From Arcuatula senhousia (taxonomy: Eukaryota; Mollusca; Bivalvia; Mytilida; Mytilidae): a stretch of 64,000 nucleotides of DNA. The stretch is from contig OZ020313.1 of the NCBI GenBank assembly GCA_963971305.1, forward strand, positions 19,231,260-19,295,259. Direction: 5' to 3'. Position numbers and translations under genes: made by a program. Below the pieces are notes generated by a model, which was given only the letters and a program-made list of their open reading frames with translations, ran no database searches and was not told where the DNA came from. Shown here in pieces: positions 34,758 through 47,755 of the stretch. Each line of letters opens with the position of its first letter. Position 1 is the first letter of the stretch.

Positions 34758-34890
34758 TGTGTTCTCCAACACAAAAGTGTTGGTGCTGTAGCGGGCTAAC
34801 CTCGGGGAATTAAAACTCCACCAGCAGTGCTAACCTTCACGGGTGTTAGAAGTTCAAATGACAGCAAAGTTCCAGACAGTTAAAGAGTTC
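34758..34890 (+). mobile_element. Continuation of the interrupted dispersed repeat
   Basis: gatgtgttctccaacacaaa, then aactccaccagcagtgctaa and acagcaaagttccagacag: the remainder of the unit broken at 34350. Confidence 0.75.
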
Positions 34891-36999
34891 GAATGTTCTA
34901 ACCTACAAAAATAAATATATAAATAATGAACATCAGTCTTAATTTAATTGTTAAATTGTTGCTAAATTAAAAAAAAAACACAAGAATGCTTAACAAGTTT
35001 TCAGTTTTTAGCAATGGATTTGATTTGGCGACCAATTAACATCACGAAGAAAACCACGTACTTCAGCATATTTTTTATTCTTGATACGCATATAATTTTA
35101 CTTAAAACAAATCCAACAATTCTAATCTGACGTTAGGAATTTCTTGAAAACTTGTACATTTCATCTTGAGTATTTGAGAAATGGAATAAGATAATAAAAA
35201 AAACATATGTCACCGTGCTTATTTAAAAGGTATATCAACATAAAACATAAAGACATTTGACGGTTCTGAAAAAATCACAATTTTTTTCTGAATTCGAATA
35301 ACAACTTTAATGATAATGCTTGAATCATGTTTTGCACACCACAAGAAAGAGCAAATGATTCTCTTTAAGTTACATCCATTCATTAACACAAATAATTCAT
35401 TAATATCTTCTTTTGTTAGTGGTAAAAAATTTTTCCAGCCAAAACCGAGGCGGTGTTTTTAAAGTTTACTATATGTTTTTCTCCAACTTCTGATGTTAGG
35501 AATTTTCTCATACTTGCTATAATCAATCGTTTTCTTGTGACATTGCAATTACCAATTTAAAAAGTAGAGGTCACAGATCAAATAAAAAAGAAAACTGGCA
35601 TCAAATACAAAATTTCATAGTATTTTTTGTTATAAGAATTACCACGTCATTCACTGCATACAGCAACGTTACGCTATAAAATTGATTTTTAACTTGGAAG
35701 TCAAAGACTTCGAAAGTATAGTAATGATCGATTTCGGAGCAATCCATCCGCGTGTTTTTTCCCGAGACCGCGGTATAATCTTTTCTATTGTGCTTTCAAC
35801 GAGCTTTCTTATCTTTTTTTATAGCTTTCTTATCTATGTTTGTATAACCCCTTATTATTACTTGATTTGTGTAGATGATATAGTATTTGCTATATTTTTC
35901 ATAACCTTTTAAAAACGACATTTTGTTATCACATATCGTTGTAAGAAAGCGTGGTTCATTCATAAATAAAGATATTTTATAAATTCAGTAATTGCATTCT
36001 TCTTTCGAAAAAGTTATAAATCACTTCACAAATCGCTAGCCTACGTTCAGATGTGACTTCCAAGTACACGGTACAAACGGTATTTTGATTTTAACATTGA
36101 TTGTTGCCCCACAAAGAAGCACCGATATTTTCAATTTTTGCTTATTTACATATGCCATTTCCATATATGTTCGAAGACTCTTAACTCGGCAGACTCATTG
36201 TATAATTCCAACTATAAAATCAATAAAATGTAGAGAAAATCCCCTTTCACTTCCAAAAACTAATAGTATAGCCTGTACGAAACTTTTAAAGAATTTGTTA
36301 CATCACATAGGCTAAATTTTGGTTACTTATATTGAAACAATTGACACTGTTTTGGTTTTGTAAGGATCGAGCGAGTCAAAAATTGATGAATAATGACCAA
36401 ACTGTAGAGATAGTACTGTCTGCTTCAAGACTTGAAGTAGTTTCGCAAAATTATGTGAAAATACTTTGCTTAAAATAAAATAGTAAAAACAAACAGAATT
36501 CGAATGATAAAGGAGTAAGGCCACGAAGCCCCCAAAATGGCCCAAAAATTCATCTTTGATATATCTGTTTGTAGTTGCTGCATTAAAATTCATAAGTCTT
36601 TATATTTCATGAATTGCAATATTTTTTCCTTCATTTTTTATCAATAAGGAGAGCTGTGAGGTAGAAAAAAGACTATTTAGTGAAAAATTACAATTTGTGA
36701 CAGTTGTCTTTGATTTTGTGTATAAATCGATGAATATGAAATGGGCAACACCTGTCGACCAAAATTATTTTGTGATAGAAATGTGTATTATAAAAATATA
36801 AATTAATTATAAAAAAAATACGATGTTCGAGGAATGTGGCCAATTACTAATTTTGACGAAATATGCAAACAACCAGTAAAAATGTGTGAAAAATGGCAAC
36901 TTTATCGTTCAAATAAAAAAAAAAGTTCCCAAAATGCAAAAGTTAAAAACTGATTTTTTTTAAAAATCGTGGATACGTACATGTATGTATAATTTACTC
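34891..36999. other. Stretch without a recognised gene
   Basis: AT-rich DNA with short frames only (35682-35912, 36085-36315, 36327-36593). None has paired splice sites or a known motif. Confidence 0.45.
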
Positions 37000-38100
37000 A
37001 AAAAGCTGATGTTTCCTTACTTTTATATTTAGTGCTATCGTGCTTTGTGCTATAATGCTTCAACACAATATGTAATAATTATTTATCTGTTTATTTAAAA
37101 AAAAACATAATCATGATAATAATTGGTTTGTGTTATTCGCCATATGAAATCGTGTACATGGTGAGAACAACTGGTATCTATTTGATTTAGCCATGCCTAC
37201 ATATTATTGATGAAAACTCTCAGAAAATTAATTTCATGACTTTAAGGTGTTTTTGATTAGGATTGGTCATTACATTTCACAGGAAGAGCATAGAAGATAA
37301 TAGGAAAAACCAAACAATACAAATTACACCTGGCGACTTCAGCATAATTATTTATAATAAAACAAAACTGTAAAAAAGCAGAACTTAGAAAAACAAAAAC
37401 CATCCCTAGTAAGATGAGTTCACCCAAAAATATTAGTGTTTCGATACGATAATTTATATATTAAAATCAGAAAACAAAATGCAAAACAGAAAAATATAGT
37501 TCTGCTAGTATCATTTATTATGTGTGTTAACAGGTAGAATTTTGCAATTGAAGTAAAATATAGTATACTTAATCTTAAATAAAATTTAGAAGCTGATATT
37601 TCCTAACATTATTATTTAGTGCAATGGTGTTTTGTGCTATCACTATATTACTTCAACACAATGTGTAATATTGACGTGAAAAAAAAAGAGGAGATAATTA
37701 TTCTTTTGTAATATTCGCCTTATTAAATCGTGGTCATAGTGAGAACAAATGTTATCTACTTTATTCAGCCATGCCTATATATTATTGATGAAACTCTCAG
37801 AAAATTAATTTTGTGACTTTAAGGTGTTTACTTGAAGGTGTTTTATATTAGGATTGGTCATTTTATTTCACAGCATGAGTGAGATAATAGCACAAAAACA
37901 ACAATACAAATGACACCTGGTGACTTGATCATTAATATGATAATTAAAAAATGACGAAAACGTACAGGCTTTGAACCCCCCCCCTTTCCAGGAAGGTGAG
38001 TTCACGCAAATTGTTATTTTGGTAAATAGATGTGGTGTCGATACGATAATTAAAATCGCAAAATTACAATAAAGTTAGAAAACTGAATACAAAACAGGAT
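37000..38100 (+). repeat. Two diverged ~560-bp direct repeats
   Basis: 37005-37550 and 37585-38100 share, in order, gtgctttgtgctat / gtgttttgtgctat, agccatgcctacatattatt, gaaaactctcagaaaattaa, gattggtcatt and gagttcac. The boundary piece at 37497-37565 also resembles the receptor 3' flank at 30207-30270. Confidence 0.75.
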
Positions 38101-38689
38101 CCAGACTTGTTTACTTATTTCTTGACCGAACAGAACCAAACTTGCATGAATCTTTGAGAGTTTTGTTTATCTCTCTTGAACTCCACGAGGTGTAATAGAG
38201 TAAACAAACACTGTTCTAAATAAACAGTAAGAACACAAAAAGTCAGCATAAAAAATGTATAAATACTATGAAATAACTATTAGAATCGCAAAACTCATAG
38301 CTAAAATGCATGCATTTTGTGATAAAATCGAATTGTGAATTAAAGTATAGGCTGGTTGACAAAATGTCTTTAATTGAGCAATTAATTTGAGTTTTAAAGC
38401 AAAAAGTCGTATCGTCTTATGTCTATTGTTTATAAAAATATATATAAAAATATACAGAATAAGGATTTAAAAGTTCGACTTACGACCCGAGTTCGAGCTA
38501 GAATTTGTGTTCGAGACATTTACTTATTATTTATATATAATTAGCAATAAAAATATTTACTACCAACATATTTTTTTTTTGCCTCCTCCAGTGAAATTTT
38601 AAATATATTCGCCTGTTTTTGTATTTTCTTCTATAGTAAATTTGGTTCACCTCAATTTCCAAAGGTGTATTTGGGCCCGTCGCATTTGT

Positions 38690-39150
38690 TGTCCACCCTA
38701 GCTGTCAGTAACTTCTAGTGTTTTCAAGAGATCTCCTCTGTGTCCCGTTTTTCATTGTTTCGTTTTGTTTCAGGTTCCCACGTCTATCGATTTGATTTTT
38801 ATACTGTGTTAATTTTGTGCTTTGTTGATAGGGGGAAGGATGGCCCAAAACAATCAAGTTTAACCCTAGATAATTTTATATGTGCCTGTCCTAAGCCAGG
38901 AATCGTTGACAAACCTTTTTTGTTTGTACTTGTCATTTTGATAATTTTTGTTTCTTGTTTACGAACGGGGTCTTTATTTGACTATCTCAAGACTAGATTT
39001 GAATTGTATGTATTTTATTTTGACTTTTGGCCAATCGCAAAACAGCGAACAGGCTGCTACCTGTTGTTGATTGTGGTCTTTTTAAATTACCGCTTGTTTA
39101 CGTGGACTGTGTCGCGTGCACTTATTTTACATCTCATTATCTTCCACTAT
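38690..39150 (+). repeat. GCCAGGAATC-family repeat, copy in tandem unit 1
   Basis: From agctgtcagtaacttctagt to cttattttacatctcattat. The 137-codon frame at 38740-39153 is the repeat itself read through. The same frame is cut in the other copies, so it is not called a gene. Confidence 0.85.
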
Positions 39151-40200
39151 TGATGGACCAACAGCTTTCTTAAAGGGATATTGTCTACGAAAAAATATTT
39201 TTAATAACAAAAAAAAGGCCAACAGACAACTTGTTTTGTCTAATTCTAAACATATGAACAACTAAAATACGGCTATTGTACCTAATTAATCTAAAAATCG
39301 AAAAACAATAATCACTAAGTAATATTTGTAAAGCTTTACAATAATTCATATTCATGAGCTTCATCCCGCCTTAAGCATGCGCACTGGTTTTAATTTTGTT
39401 TATAAACTTTGCTTGTTCAAAATCGCTGCCAGTACACTGTATCTCGAGGCTTTAGCCCGTGGAAATATTCATGGCAACGAAAACGCCAAAGTCGCCAAAC
39501 AAAGAAAATTATCTTTATGATTTGCAGTGATTTGTATATAATAAATAAAAATGATTTACTAGATAGTTCACAGTAAATTTATCTAATTTTTTCACCATAT
39601 TAAAGTCTTCAGGAACAAAACATCCGAGATCCCGATCGATGGCCGCATTAAATAGACTAAAATTATATCTGTCGTCATGAATGTAAACAAATAATCAATC
39701 AACATGTTCGAAAAAAATTGAACGAAATAAACGTAGTAGGGGCAATAAGGCTCTAATTTAGCCTAAAAATATGAAGGTTATGCAAAAGTGTCAATTTCTG
39801 GCCAGAATATAGTGTTAACTCTGCCTAAAAAGAAAACATGTCCAAATATCTAAAAAAATAATATTGAAGCGTCATAATGACGTCATAATTCTAGTGATTT
39901 TAGCAAAAATGACAAAATTTGAGAAATTTTGGTCGTTTTCAAGGTACTTTTTGGACCAGAAAACATCGTCCGCACACGAGAAACAAGTTTATACTTTTAG
40001 AGAAGATTTATATAAGCCATAGTAACAAACAGTAAATATATTTAGTTGTTTCTTGTGTGCGGAGATACTTTTCTATTCAAAAATGTATCTTAAAAATACT
40101 GATACTCGATGTGAAATGTCTATTTTTGGAATAAAGGTCACTTTCATTTCATATTTTCCGCCAAAACAACCATTTATGAATTCAAAAATATATTTAGATT

Positions 40201-40284
40201 CTCATTTTTGGACATCTAATGAATGATTTATCAGCATCTGTTGTCAGATGCTGATAAAACATTCATTAGATGTCCAAAAATGAG
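40201..40284. repeat. 84-nt near-perfect hairpin ending tandem unit 1
   Basis: Forty-base arms start ctcatttttggacatctaat and end attagatgtccaaaaatgag around the loop TTGT, with one mismatch. The unit boundary falls at the foot of the stem. Confidence 0.95.
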
Positions 40285-41768
40285 ATCTCCTCTGTGTCCC
40301 GTTTTTAGTTGTTTCGTTTTGTTTCAGGTTCTCTCTTGCTGAAATGACCGTCTATCGATTTGATTTTTATAGTGTGTTAATTTTGTGCTTTGTTGATTAG
40401 GGGAAGGATGGCCCAAAACAATCAAGTTTAACCCTAGATAATTTTATATGTGCCTGTCCTAAGCCAGGAATCGTTGACAAACCTTTTTTGTTTGTACTTG
40501 TCATTTTGATAATTTTTGTTTCTTGTTTACGAACGGGGTCTTTATTTGACTATCTCAAGACTAGATTTGAATTGTATGTATTTTATTTTGACTTTTGGCC
40601 AATCGCAAAACAGCGAACAGGCTGCTACCTGTTGTTGATTGTGGTCTTTTTAAATTACCGCTTGTTTACGTGGACTGTGTCGCGTGCACTTATTTTACAT
40701 CTCATTATCTTCCACTATTGATGGACCAACAGCTTTCTTAAAGGGATATTGTCTACGAAAAAATATTTTTAATAACAAAAAAAAGGCCAACAGACAACTT
40801 GTTTTGTCTAATTCTAAACATATGAACAACTAAAATACGGCTATTGTACCTAATTAATCTAAAAATCGAAAAACAATAATCACTAAGTAATATTTGTAAA
40901 GCTTTACAATAATTCATATTCATGAGCTTCATCCCGCCTTAAGCATGCGCACTGGTTTTAATTTTGTTTATAAACTTTGCTTGTTCAAAATCGCTGCCAG
41001 TACACTGTATCTCGAGGCTTTAGCCCGTGGAAATATTCATGGCAACGAAAACGCCAAAGTCGCCAAACAAAGAAAATTATCTTTATGATTTGCAGTGATT
41101 TGTATATAATAAATAAAAATGATTTACTAGATAGTTCACAGTAAATTTATCTAATTTTTTCACCATATTAAAGTCTTCAGGAACAAAACATCCGAGATCC
41201 CGATCGATGGCCGCATTAAATAGACTAAAATTATATCTGTCGTCATGAATGTAAACAAATAATCAATCAACATGTTCGAAAAAAATTGAACGAAATAAAC
41301 GTAGTAGGGGCAATAAGGCTCTAATTTAGCCTAAAAATATGAAGGTTATGCAAAAGTGTCAATTTCTGGCCAGAATATAGTGTTAACTCTGCCTAAAAAG
41401 AAAACATGTCCAAATATCTAAAAAAATAATATTGAAGCGTCATAATGACGTCATAATTCTAGTGATTTTAGCAAAAATGACAAAATTTGAGAAATTTTGG
41501 TCGTTTTCAAGGTACTTTTTGGACCAGAAAACATCGTCCGCACACGAGAAACAAGTTTATACTTTTAGAGAAGATTTATATAAGCCATAGTAACAAACAG
41601 TAAATATATTTAGTTGTTTCTTGTGTGCGGAGATACTTTTCTATTCAAAAATGTATCTTAAAAATACTGATACTCGATGTGAAATGTCTATTTTTGGAAT
41701 AAAGGTCACTTTCATTTCATATTTTCCGCCAAAACAACCATTTATGAATTCAAAAATATATTTAGATT

Positions 41769-41852
41769 CTCATTTTTGGACATCTAATGAATGATTTATC
41801 AGCATCTGTTGTCAGATGCTGATAAAACATTCATTAGATGTCCAAAAATGAG
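41769..41852. repeat. 84-nt hairpin ending tandem unit 2
   Basis: Identical hairpin to 40201-40284, displaced by 1,568 bases. Unit 3 ends before this position. Confidence 0.95.
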
Positions 41853-42761
41853 ATCTCCTCTGTGTCCCGTTTTTAGTTGTTTCGTTTTGTTTCAGGTTCT
41901 CTCTTGCTGAAATGACCGTCTATCGATTTGATTTTTATAGTGTGTTAATTTTGTGCTTTGTTGATTAGGGGAAGGATGGCCCAAAACAATCAATTTTAAC
42001 CCTAAATAATTTTATATGTGCCTGTCCTAAGCCAGGAATCGTTGACAAACCTTTTTTGTTTGTACTTGTCATTTTGATAATTTTTGTTCCTTGTTTACGA
42101 ACGGGGTCTTTCTTTGACTATCTCAAGACAAAATTTGAATTGTATGTAATTTATTTTGACTTTTAGCCAATCGCAAAACAGCGAACAGCGCCTATTAGCC
42201 TCGTGGTAGGCTGCTACCTGTTGTTGATTGTGGTCTTTTTAAATTACCGCTTGTTTACGTGGACTGTGTCGCTTGCACTTATTCTTCATCTCATTATCGT
42301 CCACTATTGACGGACCAACAGCTTTCTTAAAGGGATATTGTCTACGAAAAAATATTTTTAATAACAAAAAAAGGCCAACAGACAACTTGTTTTGTCCAGT
42401 TTTAAACATATGAACATCTTACTAAAATACGACTATGATACCTAATTAATCTAAAAATCGAAAAACAATAATCACTAAGTAATATTTTTAAAGCTTTACA
42501 ATAATTCATATTCATGAGCTTCATCCCACCTTAAGCATGCGCACTGGTTTTAATTTTGTTTATAAACTTTGCTTGTTCAAAATCGCTGCCAGTACAATGT
42601 ATCTCGAGGCTTTAGCCCGTGGAAATATTCATGGCAACGAAAACGCCAAAGTCGCCAAACAAAGAAAATTATCTTTATGACTCGTTTATAATAAATAACT
42701 TTATTATATACGAGAAAACTTTGCATATCAATTTTTTACCAAATTTGCCATAAACTACGTT

Positions 42762-42832
42762 TATTTCGTTCAAATTGTTTCGAACATGTTGATTGGTTAT
42801 TTGTTTACATTCGTGACGACAGATATAATTTT
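42762..42832 (-). repeat. Inverted partial copy of the tandem unit, left half
   Basis: The reverse complement of 39659-39730 (actacgtttatttcgttcaa and onward). It is split from its right half (47896-48024) by the 5.06 kb element. Confidence 0.85.
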
Positions 42833-43634
42833 AGAAGGGTCAAGTTAGTTACTTATTCCTTATTCCTTATTCGACATTCCAATTTTGAATAAGGAATTGG
42901 TTACTTATTCGACATTCCACATTTCCATCCACGTTTTAAGATATGCCTTTGACGAAAAACGAATAAGGAACTAGTTACTTATTTGACTTTCTAATTTTAA
43001 ATTTGAAAACCAATCTTTCTATAAGTAAATACATTTACTTGCTATCGCTTACCACGGGCAAACTAAAGACAGTTGAAACACTCGACCATGTATGTTTAGT
43101 TTTGACAAAACGGGTGAAAATTGTAGAAAAGGTAGACAACAGTCTGTGATTCTTTTCTCTTATTAAATGTCCTTTTCTATTAAAAGACATGCACAAGTAA
43201 ATTGTTGGACTGCCTTCATTTTGCCTTTGTTTACCTTATCTGGTAATACCCTTATCTGATATGCACAGTCCTCACAGTTATAGTCTCCGTCCCTTTCTAC
43301 CCGTACGCTAATGTGGCCATATGTTTATAGAGATGAATAATTCATCTTTACTAAGGCAAACTTTAAGTAGTTAATGGGAAATTGAAGTTTATGGTAGAGT
43401 TTTTCCTTTTTAACAGTCATATATTTATTACTCATTGTATAAGGAGTCATTTTACATATTTAAAGAAAGCAGACGGGTGTAACCCCAGGCAACAACAAAA
43501 AGGTAACTAAATACAAGGAACAAAATTGCATATAGGCGTTAATCAAAAAGTATTTCGCCAAAATTTTCTTCCTTTACTGGCTTTATCTATTCAGACTAAA
43601 TAGCTTCTTGTTCCTTTGTTTTTATTTGATAATA

Positions 43635-43865
43635 GGGACCGACAATTGGACTTGGATGGCTTTGTTTTTTCCTAAAAATATTTAGAAAACAATATTTTGA
43701 TGAAAAAATATTTTGGCAGCCGAAAGTAAGAAAAACAACATTCTGAAGAAAGATTTCTACTATTATTCCAATGCTAATAATGTTACAAATATTCTGTCGC
43801 GACGTCTTCAAAAATTTAAAACAAAACAAAAAACAAAACAAAAAAACCAAGGCCCTCCCCCCGTC
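43635..43865 (-). mobile_element. Degenerate Harbinger-like MITE related to 9547-9829
   Basis: Starts agggaccgacaattggactt. Its interior (aatattttgatgaaaaaata, ttttggcagc, agaaaaac) is the reverse complement of the interior of the 283-bp element. The far end is eroded (ggccctcccccc). Confidence 0.55.
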
Positions 43866-44710
43866 AAATTACATACAAACAAGCAATGTTGTTTTTGCGC
43901 AACTGAAAATGCTTCTATACACGCTGCCAAGTACAGAAATAAAATCAGTTCAGTCTATAAAAGCCAACCCTATTTGTACATATTTTGTATATTCCTTTAT
44001 CATGTTAAAGCAAAGTATCACTTTAAATGTGTTTAAAGAGTATGGTATAACTATGTAGTTTGACATATTTTTGTTATATCCGGTATTGTTTCCAAGCCCT
44101 TTATATTTATATAGCATTGGCCTTTTGCATTTTTTGGGTAAAGCGCCTCCGATGAGTATTGAATAGACAAAACCCCCGATAAGCGTTATTGCCTTGAACT
44201 CTGTTGTAATTTTGATTACAAATTATCAACCTCTCTCCACTTTAAGGAGTATAAAAAATGTTTATTGATCACAACTTTTATATATCATACATGTCTACAA
44301 TTAATGTTTAGATTACCTGTATACATTATCATATCAGATTAATGTGTAATTTATTTGATAGTACATACAATAATGAGTTATACCGTTTACATCAGAAAGT
44401 TTTAGCGTTACAAAAGGTGCGAAAAAAAAAAGAAAATACTATAACTAAATGAGCATGTACTCCAGTCGTGCCAGTGTAATCTAATTTTAATGCAAAAAAT
44501 CTTCCAGATGAAAACCATTTCAAGGCCAATATTAAAACAAAAATAAGTTGCAAATAAGAAATGAAAGTATGATATTAAAAGGGAGGTAATTTTAGCGTTA
44601 TCTGAAAAAGTAGCTTGACCCTTGACAAAATACTTCCGGTTCGGCATCCTCAAAATTTTATATAGAAGAAATGAATCATTTAATAAACAAAATAATGTTG
44701 GAACCATGAT

Positions 44711-44757
44711 GTCGTTTGAACAAAATTAGATGAATGAACTAATTTTGTTCAAACGAC
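44711..44757. repeat. Perfect 19-bp inverted repeat with 9-nt spacer
   Basis: gtcgtttgaacaaaattag is mirrored exactly by ctaattttgttcaaacgac. Confidence 0.95.
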
Positions 44758-44879
44758 GGTTCAGCATGTTCAGATGGATCAAAAGTCCATATAGTTTTAA
44801 TACTTATAGCTTTTTCTTAAGGATTTTATTTTGCGTAAACTTTCGCACCTATGGTACTACATGTATGTACACCATTCAG

Positions 44880-45745
44880 AAAAATTTCTACGGATTGTCT
44901 GGCTATGGGACCCGGCTAGAATAAAAGTGGGGTCCAAAACCCATATGGTCCTTATTTGCCTAAACTTCCGGTTGTCAAGAAATTCAGGTCCAAAAAAGAT
45001 GTAAAATAGTGTCTACGGTACCCCTTGCAGAACAATTTCTACGGATTGTCTGGCTATGGGACCCGGCTAGAATAAAAGTGGGGTCCCTGGGGTCCAAAAC
45101 CTATATGGTCCTTATTTGCCTAAACTTCCGGTTGTCAAGAAATTCAGGTTAAAAAAAGATGTAAAATAGCGTCTATGGTATCCCCTGCAGAAATATTTCT
45201 ACGGATTGTCTGGCTATGGGACCCGGCTAGAATAAAAGTGGGGTCCCTGGGGTCCAAAACCTATATGGTCCTTATTTGCCTAAACTTCCAGTTGTCAAGA
45301 AATTCAGGTCAAAAAAGAGGTAAAATAGCGTCTATGGTACCCCCTTCAGAAAAATTTCTACGGATTGTCTGGCTATGGGACCCGGCTAGAATAAAAGTGG
45401 GGTCCATGGGGTCCAAAACCTATATGGTCCTTATTTGCCTAAACTTCCGGTTGACAAGAAATTCAGGTCCAAAAAAGTTGTAAAATAGCGTCTATGGTAC
45501 CCCCTGAAGAAAAGTGTCTACGGATTGCCTGGTTACTAGACCCGGCTAAGATAAAATTGAGGGACCTGATGTCCAAAATCTATATGGTCTTTATTTGCCT
45601 AAACTTCCAGTTGTCAAGAAATCAAGGTCCAAAAAACATGTAAAATAACGCCTATGGTACACCCTTGAGAAAAAATTCTATGGATTGCCTGGCTAGTAGA
45701 CCCGGTTAGAATAAAATTGAGGGTCCTGGGGCCATCTTTTTTGGA
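44880..45745 (+). repeat. Six direct ~155-bp subrepeats (forward array)
   Basis: Each unit has acggattgtctggctatggg, acccggctagaataaaagtg, tatatggtccttatttgcct and cttccggttgtcaagaaatt. Starts are near 44885, 45037, 45196, 45355, 45515 and 45672. The last two copies are most diverged. Confidence 0.95.
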
Positions 45746-46024
45746 CCTGGATTTCTTGACAACCGGAAATGTTTTTTTATAAAGCTCACAAATTTAAAAG
45801 CAATCCTATAGAAATGAAAAATTGGCTTCAAAATTTATTACGGAAAGGATATGAAATGAATATCTTGGTTATATCTTTGAATTTAGTGTTTTTTGGCAGA
45901 AATATTGAAAACTTGATACTTGCTTTAAAACTTCCATAAACATTTTTACTATTGTCATTTTTAAGCATTATAGCGATCAAGCGTGTCGGTTTTGTGTGAT
46001 GACACTTCACTAAATCATTATTGT

Positions 46025-46590
46025 TTGAAGTGTTGTGTCGGATTTAAAATCGATACGTTTGATTTTTTTACATCAGTCGATTGATGATTCTCAGCTAGCT
46101 GTCAGTAACAGCGAGTGTTCTATAGAGAGTTCCTTTACAGTCCTTCTGTTTGTTCTTGTTTTTTGTCTTAGGTTCTCTCTAGTAGAATTGGACTTTGATC
46201 GATTTGATTTTTATTGTGTGTTTAGTTTTTGTGCTTTGTCTAGGAATATTGATAGGGGGAAGGTTGGGCCCAAAAAACTAGTTTAACCCCGCCACATATT
46301 ACATGTGCCTGTCCTAAGCCAGGAATCTTTGACAAAGCTCTCGTTTGTACTTGTCTTTTTGATGTTTTCTGTTCCTTGTTTAAGAAGGGGGTCTATCTGT
46401 GACTATTTCAGGGCTGGATTTGAATTATATGCATCTTATTTAGACCATGGGCCAATTGCAGAACCGCGAGCAGTGCCAAATGGCCTCGTTGAAGGCTGCT
46501 GGCGGTTGTCCATTGTGGTTTTTCTAAATTGCCGTTTAATTGTGGGCTGTGTCGCGTACACTTATTCCACATCTTTTTATTTTCTATTGG
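46025..46590 (+). repeat. GCCAGGAATC-family repeat between the two arrays
   Basis: From ttgaagtgttgtgtcggatt to cttattccacatctttttat, the most complete plus-strand copy. The 145-codon frame at 46305-46742 reads out of it into the reverse array and is not a gene. Confidence 0.85.
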
Positions 46591-46599
46591 ACCCAAGGG

Positions 46600-47755
46600 C
46601 ACTCACTTTTATTCTAGCCGGGTCTACTAGCCAGTTTATCCGTGAAATATTTTTTCTGGGGGTACCATGGGCGCTATTTCACATCTTTTTTGGAGCCGGG
46701 TGTCTTCACAACCGGAAGTTTAGTCAGATAAGGACCATATAGGTTTTGGACCCCAGGGACCCAACTTTTATTCTAGCCGGGTCCCATAGCCAGGCAATCC
46801 GTATTTTTTTTCTGCAGGTGGTAGGTACCATATGCGCTTTTTTACATCTTTTTTGGACCTAGAATTTTTTAGAAACAAAAGTTTAGGCAAAGAAGGACCA
46901 TATAGATTAGGACCCCAGGGCCTTCACTTTTATTCTAGCTGGGTCCAAAAACAAGGCAATCCGTATAAATTTTTCTTCAGGGGGTACCAAAGACGCTAGT
47001 TTACATCTTTTTTGGACCTGAATTTCTTGACAACCGGAAGTTTAGGCAAATAAGGACCATATAGGTTTTGGACCCAGGGCCCTCACTTTTATTCTAGCCG
47101 AGTCTACTATCCAGACAATCCGTAGAAATTTTTTCTTCAGCGGGAACCAGAGGCGCTATTTTACATCTTTTTTGGACCTGGATTTCTTGACAGTCGGAAG
47201 CTTAGGCAAATAAGGACCATATAAGTTTTGGACCCCAGTGTATCCACTTTTCTAGCCGGGTCCCAAAGCCAGGCAATCCGTAGAAATTTTTCTTCAGGAG
47301 ATACCATATACTCAATTTTACATCTTTTTTTGGACCTGGATTTCTTGACAACCGGACGTTAAAGCAAATAAAGACCATATAGGTTTTGGACATCAGGGCC
47401 CTTAATTTTATTCTAGCCGGGTCTAGTAACCAGGCAATCCGTAGAAAGTTTTCTTCAGGGGGTACCATCTGCGCTATTTTACATCTTTTTGGACCTGGAT
47501 GTTTTTACAAACGGAAGTTTAGGCAAATAAGGACCATATAGGTTTTGGATCCCAATGCCCCAACTTTTATTCTAGCCGGGTCCAAAAGCCAGACAATATT
47601 TAGACATTTTTCTTCGGGTCACCATAGACGCTATTTTACGTCTTTTTTTGGACCTTGATTTCTTGACAACCAGAAGTTTAGGCAGATAAGGACCATATAG
47701 GTTTTGGACCTCATGGCCATAATTTTTATTCTAGCCGGGTCTACTATACCCTAAA
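46600..47755 (-). repeat. Eight ~158-bp subrepeats (reverse array)
   Basis: The same unit as 44880-45745 on the opposite strand: ttttattctagccgggtc, ggcaatccgtagaaattttt, acatcttttttggacctg and ataaggaccatataggtttt recur eight times. The two arrays could pair into a very long hairpin. Confidence 0.95.

Larger units (their letters stand above)
38731..42690 (+). repeat. Large tandem repeat, period 1,568 bp, 2.5 copies
   Basis: Unit 1 is 38731-40284, unit 2 is 40285-41852, and unit 3 stops near 42690. From about 38833/40401 onward the first two are the same in every line compared by eye. Unit 3 has scattered substitutions and keeps gcctattagcctcgtggta, which units 1 and 2 have both lost. Each unit is a GCCAGGAATC repeat plus about 1.05 kb of other sequence. 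Confidence 0.95.

Noticed and set aside
38740..40721. ORFs of 137 and 77 codons with a hydrophobic segment, identical in two places
   Set aside because: Both are the GCCAGGAATC dispersed repeat read through. Other copies of the family are frameshifted, so there is no sign of protein-level selection.
44880..47755. CRISPR-like look of regularly spaced repeats
   Set aside because: The units are ~155 bp with no unique spacers and lie inside a transposon in animal DNA.
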